Of a stretch of 64,000 bases of DNA, positions 50,553 through 59,500 are shown piece after piece. The stretch spans positions 2,046,001 through 2,110,000 of the forward strand of contig NZ_CP094974.1 in the NCBI RefSeq assembly GCF_022869805.1, written 5' to 3'. The notes below the pieces were generated by a model. That model was not told the origin of the DNA, did no database searches, and was given only the letters and a program-made list of their open reading frames with translations. Made by a program: the position numbers and the translations under genes. Source of the DNA: Halosolutus halophilus (GTDB lineage Archaea > Halobacteriota > Halobacteria > Halobacteriales > Natrialbaceae). Every line of letters begins with the position of its first letter. The first letter of the stretch is position 1.

Positions 50553-53500
50553 ATGACAACGCGTCTCTTACACACGACAGATACTTTCTTAGACCGCAAA
50601 AATATGGGTCGGAAATCCCGTCTGAAAGATTATCTAGCTGCATTTAAACAAGCGATCGCACACGCACTTCGGAAAAACGTCGACGGCGTGATCCACACGG
50701 GCGATCTGTTCTGGACGAGAGCCCCCTCGGAGGAGATCGTTGAAGAGTGCAAAAAACCTCTGAGGCGGCTGGCGAAGGCGGGAATTCCGTTTTGGCTGGT
50801 GTACGGGGATCGGGATGACAAGCTAGCGACCGGCCTTCTGGATGAGTTTCAAGAAGAGGGATTGCTTCGGCGATTGACCTCAGAGTGGCACACCATCGGC
50901 GACGTCTCGGTTTATGGCATCGACGCGACGACCGATCTGAGATCGGCCAGTCACCCAGAGGTCAAGCCACCGCGACCGCGGATCGCTTGTGCGCATGAAG
51001 ACGTCGCGGTTTCCACCCTCAACAGGGTCCTGGGGTCGGAAGTCGATGCGTTGCTTCTCGGCGATCAAGAAGGCTCGGTCAACCGCATGGAATCCGGCTG
51101 CCGAATTCTCTCTCCCGGCAGCCCCGAACGAGTGATAGGAAAGTGGACGACCGAAACCGGAGCCGGGACCAGCGCGTGGAGCCAGCCGCGCCGCGTCAAC
51201 GTCTACACAATCTCCGAACAATCGATCTCCGTCGAATCCAGTGTGATCGATGCTCGGGATTACGAGGGAATCGAAATCCGGGTCGATGCACAAACGACCA
51301 TGCAGGACGTCAAGCGACGACTGGATCAGTTCGATCTGAAAGAAAAGGCGGTCTTGCTGATCCTGAGAGGCGAGAACGGCCCAGCAAACCCGTCGCGAGA
51401 TGCGATTCAAGACGAACTATCGGCCCGGGCTGAAATTGCTCGTGTCTACGACCGACGGGACGATGTCGATGCTTCTGATGGTACGTCGGGAGGATCCGAT
51501 GCAACGACCGGGGCACCTCTTGACGCGGATGGCGGAACGAATTCCACTCCTGCCGACGGTACAAGGACAATCAATCCCGTCGAGATTACGCGCGACGATA
51601 TCGACAAACTCGATGTCGCTGACGGGACCTCTCCCGACTCCTCACATCTCGCGGTCAAATTCAGGCGGTTGCAGGCGCAGATCGAGACCCTCTTCCGGAA
51701 TGCCCCGTGGTTCGAGTCGTTCGATTGGTCCGGCGACCCGGGCTCGCCGTACGTCGAACCTCCCGACTCTGACGAATCGGAGTATCTCTGGTTGGGTCTG
51801 TATCACGACTCGTACCGCTCACTCGGCACGCAGTCCAGTGCGCTTCAGTTCGAGTTCGGGATCGATACGGATTCCAGTCGCGGGTTCTTCGGCCGCAGCG
51901 TAATCTGTGGCCTGTATCTCGGACCCTGGGTGAAGGATTCGGTCGCTGGGGACGTCGCCGATCGTCTCTGGGCACATCACGCCAATGTCGCCTCTTTTTT
52001 GACCACCCAGTCGGACTACGTCCTCATCACTGGAGACAAAACGTGGCAGACACTTACCCCCGATATCGTCACGAGACGAGCCGATCACCTTGCCCAGGGA
52101 TTCGCTCTCACCCTCGCTCTTTCGCTGGAAGACCTCTACGCATGCGACGACCTGGTTGAACTCGCGGGACAGGCAATCCTGGAAGTGCTGCCGCTGTACT
52201 ACAAACTCGCCGGAGTGGACAGTCCCGACCATATCCCGAACATGGAATCGTTTCGGGAAGACCTCGGGGTTCACGAGGACTCGACCCGCGATGCGGAGGG
52301 CAGGTCAATCCCACAACCGACCGCAACCGATGTCGACGTCAATGTGGAAGCGACGGTCGAATCGATCGAAGCACACTCGTCGATACTCGATTCTGATGAT
52401 ATTGAAAGATCCCTTGATAATCTCGCCGAGCGAGGCGCGTCGCGTGATGAGGCGCTGCAGTACGTTCGACAATATGCCTTCGACATGGAACGCGGCGACG
52501 GGCTCTACGCAATTAATGGGCTGGGTCCGGTCGCCGGCTACACACTTGCCCAGGCCGGAATCACGACCCCTGAGGAACTGGCGTCAACCTCGCTCGAGGA
52601 GGTGAAGGCGATCGACGGACTGCTCGAGGACCACGCGCAAAGAATCCTGGAAAACGCCCGAAGCGGGGAGCTGACACCGGCAGCCACGGGAGCGAACGAC
52701 GGTTCATCGGCTGCCACAGCCGACGCCGCGTCTGAATCGGACGTCACCGCCGCTTCCAAGGAGACCGGTAGCGAGACCCAGAAAGTGCGCGAGTCACGGA
52801 CCCGTTCTGCTGATACATCCCGGTCACGTGCGACGGACGATCTGCCGGTCGTCACCCACGACGGTCAAGAGATCTCGGCAAATCAATTGTCCGAATGTTA
52901 CGAAGCGATCCGCAGCGTCCGGAAGGTCCTTTCGACAGTCATGCAGCTCCCGGGAACCGCTATCGACCCCGACGATTTGACTGATTCCTGCGTTCAGTAC
53001 TACGTGCTCCTCGAGGCGTGCATCAGTGGCCATTCGGAGCTTGAGCTGTCAGGATACGGTCAGCAGCATCGGGATCGACTCTCGTTCAGAACCGATGACT
53101 ATCGCCATGCGTTCGGCGATGGCGACTGGGTGACCGAGTATCACACCATCGATGTGGCACCGTATCGGGAAGAGACGCAAGACTGGCTCGAGGAAAAGAC
53201 GTATCTCGAGGACACACAGCGATTCGTTCGGCCGATCCCGCCGGGGATCGAGCAGCCGCTCCCGGAGAGCGTCGGCTCAGTTGACGACCTCCGCTACGCG
53301 CTTGAGGTATTAAGCGAGTTCCCCGCCTATCCTCCCCTGCCGACGGAGAACGGAGCCTCCGACCGTACAATACCGGTCGAAACCCTCTATACATCATTGT
53401 TCGGCCAAGTGGATGGTGCGCAGTTGATCGACGTTGAGACGCTTTCCGACCTAGGTTCGGCAAGTCCTGAACCGATCACGGGACCGGTGGCTGACGCGAC

Positions 53501-54182
53501 GCCGACATCAAAGGCAGACGCCGAGTCAGTACTGCTCGATTACGGCAAACTCACGCACCTGTATAAACAGGTCGAACCCCCGACTCAGTCGCCTGTTCGA
53601 CGTCTGCTGCCCGTCTTCGGCCTCGACTGGTACCGTTCGGCATCCGGATCATTCGACGCCCTGCAAGACCTCGCGAAGCACGGTAAGGACGACCCGGTTT
53701 CGATCTTCCGGCCACGGCTTCGAGATATGGTGCATCGTCGATTCCTGCGCGATCGCTGGGAGTACGATTACATCACGGTCGTCCCGAGCCACGAGGCCGG
53801 GAGTTTGAGCCCGCAACTCGTCGAACTGGCCCAGGACTCCGTCCTCGAAACATCGACCCTCTACTCACCGCTGCTGGAACGAACGGAAACGACGGAACGG
53901 CAGCGCGAGAAATCGCGCGAGGGACGCAAGGAGGTCGCACGAAATCCGGAGGCAACATTGCGAGCCCGCGCCTCACTCGATGGAGAAACCGTGATTCTAT
54001 TCGACGATATCTGCACTTCCGGGAACTCGCTACTGGCGGGAGCGTACCTGCTGCGTGAAGCCGGGGCCGATCGCGTGGTCGGTCTGACCCTCGGGTTTAC
54101 ACCCGGCGAGGACGAGATGCAGACGAAAGAAATCAAGAAGCCCGATGCCTACGCGTCGGATATCATCGCGGGGTTAGAATGA
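50553..54182 (+). CDS. Mre11-like / HhH / phosphoribosyltransferase fusion
   Basis: This is a 1209-aa protein, ATG 50553. Residues 1-~190 resemble an Mre11/SbcD metallophosphoesterase (LLHTTDTFLDRKNMG, VIHTGDLFWTRAP, VYGDRDDK, LLLGDQEGSVNR), but the canonical metal ligands DxH, GNHD and GHxH are altered, so catalysis is doubtful. Residues ~365-520 resemble the DNA-binding part of McrB-like proteins (FESFDWSGDPGSPYVEPPDS, then FGRSVICGLYLGPW). A helix-hairpin-helix (LYAINGLGPVAGYTLAQAGI) lies at ~650-705. The C-terminus is a ComF-type phosphoribosyltransferase with the PRPP loop VILFDDICTSGNSL at ~1147-1160. The stop overlaps the start of a DprA gene, so the two form a module. The pair is best read as a defence or DNA-uptake-control system. 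Confidence 0.72.
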   Translation: MTTRLLHTTDTFLDRKNMGRKSRLKDYLAAFKQAIAHALRKNVDGVIHTGDLFWTRAPSEEIVEECKKPLRRLAKAGIPFWLVYGDRDDKLATGLLDEFQEEGLLRRLTSEWHTIGDVSVYGIDATTDLRSASHPEVKPPRPRIACAHEDVAVSTLNRVLGSEVDALLLGDQEGSVNRMESGCRILSPGSPERVIGKWTTETGAGTSAWSQPRRVNVYTISEQSISVESSVIDARDYEGIEIRVDAQTTMQDVKRRLDQFDLKEKAVLLILRGENGPANPSRDAIQDELSARAEIARVYDRRDDVDASDGTSGGSDATTGAPLDADGGTNSTPADGTRTINPVEITRDDIDKLDVADGTSPDSSHLAVKFRRLQAQIETLFRNAPWFESFDWSGDPGSPYVEPPDSDESEYLWLGLYHDSYRSLGTQSSALQFEFGIDTDSSRGFFGRSVICGLYLGPWVKDSVAGDVADRLWAHHANVASFLTTQSDYVLITGDKTWQTLTPDIVTRRADHLAQGFALTLALSLEDLYACDDLVELAGQAILEVLPLYYKLAGVDSPDHIPNMESFREDLGVHEDSTRDAEGRSIPQPTATDVDVNVEATVESIEAHSSILDSDDIERSLDNLAERGASRDEALQYVRQYAFDMERGDGLYAINGLGPVAGYTLAQAGITTPEELASTSLEEVKAIDGLLEDHAQRILENARSGELTPAATGANDGSSAATADAASESDVTAASKETGSETQKVRESRTRSADTSRSRATDDLPVVTHDGQEISANQLSECYEAIRSVRKVLSTVMQLPGTAIDPDDLTDSCVQYYVLLEACISGHSELELSGYGQQHRDRLSFRTDDYRHAFGDGDWVTEYHTIDVAPYREETQDWLEEKTYLEDTQRFVRPIPPGIEQPLPESVGSVDDLRYALEVLSEFPAYPPLPTENGASDRTIPVETLYTSLFGQVDGAQLIDVETLSDLGSASPEPITGPVADATPTSKADAESVLLDYGKLTHLYKQVEPPTQSPVRRLLPVFGLDWYRSASGSFDALQDLAKHGKDDPVSIFRPRLRDMVHRRFLRDRWEYDYITVVPSHEAGSLSPQLVELAQDSVLETSTLYSPLLERTETTERQREKSREGRKEVARNPEATLRARASLDGETVILFDDICTSGNSLLAGAYLLREAGADRVVGLTLGFTPGEDEMQTKEIKKPDAYASDIIAGLE

Positions 54183-55147
54183 TGGAAATAGACGAGGTCG
54201 CCGCTCTGGTCGGGTTGACGGATATCGACGGGATCGGTGATAAGCGCGCCCTCGAATTGTATCGAGCGGTCGAGACGTTGGAGGAACTCTGGTCGAGCCC
54301 GTTAGCCGCATTCGACGACTTTCACTACGTGGATGAAGAAACCCACGCGCAGCTACGGAGTTTGCCGGAGACCATCGACGACTACTGCGAGCGGTTCGAT
54401 CGCTACAGGAACGATGGAACCGAGATCATCGGCATCGACGACAACCGGTATCCGGCGGTATTACGCCGTAATCATGCACCGTTCATCCTCTATGCGAGGG
54501 GAGATGTCGATCTGTTGGATGGACCAGCAGTGAGCGTCTCTGGATCGCGCGAGACCAACGAAGCCGGGCAACAATGGATCCGTGGGATCGCGCGCGAGCT
54601 GGCCGCTAAAGGGTACACAATAGTCAGCGGCGGTGCTCGAGGCGCGGATACGGCGGCTCACGAAGGTGCCCTCGATGCGACTGGCGAAACGATTGTCGTC
54701 CTCGGGACGGGCGTAGATACCCCGTATCCGGAAGAGAACGAGGCTCTGTTTTCCGATATCGTCGATGCGGGTGGCCTTCTACTCTCACACCGGCCACCGG
54801 ACGCAGGACCGACTCGTCATTCGTTCCTCGACCGCAACCCGACGATTTCTGCGCTGAGTCGCGGGACAATCGTCGTCGCTACCGATGGGACGGGCGGAAC
54901 GATGGCCCAGTATGACATCGCTGTCGAACAGAATCGCCGAATATTCGTTCCCGAAGTGGACCGCGACATACGGCCCGATAACGGCCTTAGAGAGTTGCGA
55001 ACTGCCGAGGCAACAACGGTTGTCTCCTCGACCGCGTCGATCGAAGCCGAACTCGTAGAAGCGACTCCCGGTGACGGGACGGAACCCGGTGATACGGACA
55101 GTTCCGAGGAAGAGGCAAACCAAACGAGTCTGGACGACTGGGGGTGA
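54179..55147 (+). CDS. DprA/Smf-like protein
   Basis: This is a 322-aa protein coupled to the upstream fusion gene (start at 54179, ATG repeated at 54182). The N-terminus is a short helix-hairpin-helix (DIDGIGDKRALELYRAVETL). The DprA Rossmann fold follows. SVSGSRETNEAGQQWI and IVSGGARGADTAAHEGAL match the S-G-x-A-R-G-x-D-x-x-A-H box, and GTGVDTPYPEENEALF and TDGTGGTMAQ complete the pocket. Canonical DprA loads RecA on incoming single-stranded DNA; relatives in defence loci are thought to bind nucleotides. The C-terminal tail ends QTSLDDWG, much like the tail of the NucS at 43590-44417, and resembles a PCNA-binding box. Confidence 0.83.
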   Translation: MMEIDEVAALVGLTDIDGIGDKRALELYRAVETLEELWSSPLAAFDDFHYVDEETHAQLRSLPETIDDYCERFDRYRNDGTEIIGIDDNRYPAVLRRNHAPFILYARGDVDLLDGPAVSVSGSRETNEAGQQWIRGIARELAAKGYTIVSGGARGADTAAHEGALDATGETIVVLGTGVDTPYPEENEALFSDIVDAGGLLLSHRPPDAGPTRHSFLDRNPTISALSRGTIVVATDGTGGTMAQYDIAVEQNRRIFVPEVDRDIRPDNGLRELRTAEATTVVSSTASIEAELVEATPGDGTEPGDTDSSEEEANQTSLDDWG

Positions 55148-55286
55148 TCCTCTCTGGTCGAACTGTTTCCCGTCCGCAACCCATGATTTTACTTAACTGA
55201 TACCGGACAGAGAGGTTGATTTTTGATCGAAGAGAAATGCCGTCAAGACCGGGATCAACACTATCCCGACGGATTTCGACTTGGCG

Positions 55287-55500
55287 GATCCCATGACTTC
55301 AGGACCTACGATACGACGGTTGAAGCGAGAGCCATTGATCCGGAGTTTCGAGTGACTGTTCGGGAGGTTCGATCGAGAGCTATTCACGATCGATCCAGCG
55401 TTCGAGACTGGAAGTGATCTTCTGCGGTGAACGATCCTCGACTGCGCCGGTGAACGATTGCCACTACCGGATGGAGCCGGATCGGATTCCGTAAACTGCT
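55287..55500 (+). pseudogene. Decayed copy 3 of the HNH endonuclease gene
   Basis: The segment begins at the position of TDPMTAGTYETTVNARAID (here MTSGPTIRRLKREPLI in one frame, DTTVEARAIDPEFR in the other). It resumes as FDRELFTIDPAFETGSDLLR-stop-TILDCAGERLPLPDG, so the nuclease core between AIDPEFR and FDREL is missing and a stop lies in the tail. It stands between the DprA gene and the DUF3883 remnant. Confidence 0.78.
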
Positions 55501-55559
55501 ACACCACCTTCACTAGCGGATCGCAAAAGAAGGGTTCAACATCCCTCTTTCGTGGAGAT

Positions 55560-56494
55560 TTACTCTACGTTCAGGTTCATGTATCCGCCTTTGACGACGC
55601 GCTCGAACCCCTGTTCGGCGACCATCGCGTCCAGATCGTCGACCGAGTCGATCACCTGTTCCATTGCCACCGTGCTCTGTGCCGGCCAGTTCGCCGTCCC
55701 CGCCTCGGGAACCGAGACGAGCCGAACGACGTAGGGTGCATCGGAGTCACGAACGAAGGCCTTGCACTGGCGATACTCGTTCGTCGTCAACCGGAACCGG
55801 AACGGCGGTTCGGTTCCGTCGACCGCCTTCACCTCGACGGGAGCGAAGTTGAGGCCGAACGCGCTGTTCGATTGCGTCGACTCGGGGACCGAACGGATCG
55901 ATCACGTCGAAGCCCGGCCCGTGCTCCATCGTGACGTTGACCAACTCGACGAGCGGGTGGGCGGTCAGCAAGCCGTCTTCCTCGATCCACGATCGCCAGT
56001 CCACGATCATCGATTCCGTGAGTCCCTCTGGATCGTCCAGCAGGGGCAGAAGGTTCTCCTCCCAGACGCCGTCGAGATGCCAGCTGTACTCGGCGTTCCG
56101 CTGGTCTCGGTGCAACTGGTTGAAGCCGCTGCGCAGCTGTCGGAGGACGCCGCTCGGATTCTCCTCGAGCCAGCCGGCCGCTCGGCCGAGGACGCTGGCC
56201 ATGACGAACGCCTCGGCATGCTGGCCTTGACCGCGGAACTGTGACCTGCCACCGCCGCCGCCGCGTTGCGATCCGCTCGAGATGTTGAGCGACACATCTC
56301 CGGTTCCCAGGAGGTCGGTCGACTCCGGACCACCGGACGGGACGAAATCCACGGCGCTGTCGGAAAAGACCAACGAGGTGAGATCCGAAAGGACGGGTCC
56401 TTGATGCTCGGCTGCACCGTGATCGGTCCCGGTATCCTCACCGACTGTGCCCACCTCGAATTCTGACGAGACCAGCGAGTGTAGCTACCCACTG
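55560..56494 (-). pseudogene. Truncated, frameshifted DUF3883-containing gene
   Basis: The minus strand reads VGTVGEDTGTDHGAAEHQGP, GQHAEAFVMASVLGRAAGWL, GVWEENLLPLLDDPEGLTES and GPGFDVIDPFGP. After an extra base in a C-run (+ strand 55884-55887) the next frame continues ESTQSNSAFGLNFAPVEVKA and PPFRFRLTTNEYRQCKAFVR to the stop at 55560. The PVEVKA...FRLTTNEY block is a DUF3883 domain, the C-terminal nuclease-like domain of large GHKL/helicase defence proteins. No start is available: the frame is closed by a stop near 56494, so the N-terminal part is gone. It neighbours an intact GHKL-DUF3883 gene on the same strand. Confidence 0.78.
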
Positions 56495-56589
56495 GTATTA
56501 GACGCTCCGCTCTCAGCAGCCCGATGCGGTTAATATGGTCACCGATATTGTGAGAAGGGATGTCCGTCTGTCACGCGGTTGAACTTCTA

Positions 56590-59500
56590 CTACTCCTTTG
56601 ATTGCGTCGCAACAGGGACCTCGAGCACCGGCTCTTCGTCCGTGAACGCGTTGACGTCAACTTGAACGGACTGTGTGACCGTAACTTCGCGTTCGACCTG
56701 CGCGTTTAGCAGTCGGAACGGATTTGGAATCGTTCGAATGTAGGGGTCGGGACTTGTTCGCTTCGAGAGATGGCCGACGACATAGAGGTAGTAGAGTGGC
56801 ATTTCGCGGGCCTGAATCCAATCATTTCGGGCTGTCGTCCACTCGTTCCACGAGACAGATGGCTTACGACGTCGGCACGTCGCCGCCTTGAGCTCGATGA
56901 GTCGATCAGGCTCTTTGGTCTCCGGATTCACCGTCAGTAGATCGAACCCGGGGAAGTGCTCCGGGATTCCCGCCTCCGTTTCCAGCACTTCGAACGCACG
57001 CGCTGCATTCGGATGCTCTCGCGCCGCGTCCACGAGATGCCGTTCATCGGTTCGGAACACGAACTCGCTGGGATCGTCGCAGTCCGGGTGTTCCCTGCGA
57101 AGCCGCGTCGCTTCCCACGCCTCAACGAGGGCGGCGCCCAGATCTTCGACATCGTACTGGGATTGATCACGCCTGCGGTCGCTCGGCGATGTCTCCCGTA
57201 ACGCCGACTCCTCCGAATCGATACCAACTTCTTCAACCGACTCCAGGTCGGCGTCCGACGCCGAATCGATCGCACTTGTCGACGACGGCGTCACTGGGAT
57301 CGGCTCGCCTCCGACTCGAAGCTCCGAGGCGTCGTACAGCTCCGCAGGGGGTGACCGCACATCACTTGCAACTGACTGCTCGGAGGGTTCCGTCTGGCTG
57401 ATTTCCGAGTCGGCCTCCTCTTCGCGCTCGGAAGAATCTCCGTCCTCGCCCTGTCCACCGACCGGCTCGGGCTCTCCGAACTCCCCTCGTGGAGATCGTT
57501 TCTCAGACTCATCGAGCCGCAATCGCTTCTGGCGAATTGCATCCGGCGACGACGGTGCATTCGCATACTGGAGGTACTGGCGACGCTCTTGGTCTGTGGA
57601 GGCCGAAAGCAGAGCATCGATTCCCTCGAATTGCGTCACATCGAGATATGCGCATAATGCGCGGGCCAACAGCTGCCACTGTTCCCGTTCGTGCTCGCGA
57701 TGAACGGCGTACGGGAATCGCTCTTCGACTGCGCCATCTGGTCGTGTTTCGATGTAGAACTCCGTCGTCGTGGTCTTCTTCCGCTCTGTCTCGTCACCGA
57801 TCGGATCGAGCGTGTACGTTACTTGAATCTCCTCGACGACTGTCAGCGAGTTCAGGAACGACCGCATTCTGTCACGGTCACGGTCGATGAGCCGCTGGGA
57901 CGGACGCTCCGCCTCGAGTCGACAGAGGATGTGGGAAGCGCAGGACTTCAGATGGTCGGTAACTGCCCGCGTTCTGTCTTCTCGGGCGGTGATCGGCTCG
58001 CCATCTTCCATGACGGCGGCGGTGAAATCGTGGAGGCCGAAATACTGCCCGAACCGGGCCGATCGCTGCTCTTCGAGAACGAAGAAGGGGAGATCGTCGA
58101 ACGGGTAGTCTGCCCTGACGCTCGGGGAGCGGGCGAAGTAGGCCTCCCGCGCGTCGCAAAATTCGAACGTGCCGCTCACCCGACAGAGCACCGGGCAGTT
58201 CGCGAGTTCGGCGGTCGCATCTTGCCACGCGCTGTCTTCTGGAAGCGGTTCGTCGACCGGCGGCGCGAGATCCTGCACCTGTCTGTAGATCGGCTGAATG
58301 TCGCGGAGCGACTCGGCGATGGTGATATCGCCGGTGCGGCAGACGTCTGCCAGCCCCTCGCACACGGTGCGCGCGTCGACGGGCGTAAACGTCTCCGATG
58401 AGAGATGGCGTCGGATGCCGAGGTCTTCGAGTAGTGGCTGGGCCTCGTACTCGGCCGGATCGAGGCCGCGCTCGAGAATCGGCAGCAAGGACTGCTCGCC
58501 GATGGTGAAGGGAATCGACTGCCGCTGCGGAGGATCCCAAATGGTGGAAGGTTCGACGGCGCCTCGCGAGCTGGGACACCAAGCGTCAGTCTGGAGTTGC
58601 CACAGCCACAGATTCGTCCCGACTTCACGCAGCTCACTGCTGGATTGCGAGCTCGAATTACGTCCCGAAAATCCGCCAACCGAGTGTGTTGCTAGCGTCG
58701 CCACGCGGTGATCGGAGAAGACGGGCTCCCACCACGCGATGAGGTGATCCATCAGGGCTTGCCCGACATCCGTATCCGATCGGGCTTTTCGATGGATCGT
58801 CTCCCAAAACTCGAAGCTGTTTACCTCGTGGATCGAATCGTACTTTTGGCGACCGGCGGACATGCCGTCGAGCGCCGCCTTGAGATGATCGCGGTACGCC
58901 TCCCAGGTGTCCTCGTCGAGGTCGCCGAGAACCGAGGTCCCGTTCGACGGCCGGTCGACGACGCCCTCAGCCACCGTTGCGGAGAACTGGCGCTGTTCGT
59001 CGGGAGCGAAAAACGGTCTGAGGCGAAGGTGCGGTGAGACGCCGATCCAGCGCAGGAACTCAAACCACGCCGACACGTCGATTCCGTCCTCAAGGTCGAA
59101 CCCCTGGTCTCGCAACCGCTCCGCGATGGTTTCGGGGGAGACGAGCATCGGTGCATCGATCTCGGCCTTCTCGAGTAGCCGCTCGACGCTGCGGACGTCG
59201 TCCGAGAGCCAGTCCGTACCGAAGTACACCCGATGGGCCGGACACCACCCCTGGTTTTGGATCGGGACGGGCAGCTGACAGAGTCGATAGAGCGGCTGTG
59301 CGTCGTATCGGTCGCGCAGCGGGAGAGGCGCGTCAGGGTCGGCAGTTTCCTCGCCGAGTTCCCGCAACAGCGCCAGCATGCCGATGTCGATTGTCCCGTC
59401 TCCCCGTTCGGACTGTTGACCTCCGGAGAGCCGTGGAGCGACCGTCGTTCGGACGAGTTCTTCGAACTGGAACGAGTCGGGTCGCCAAACCTGTCTGATG

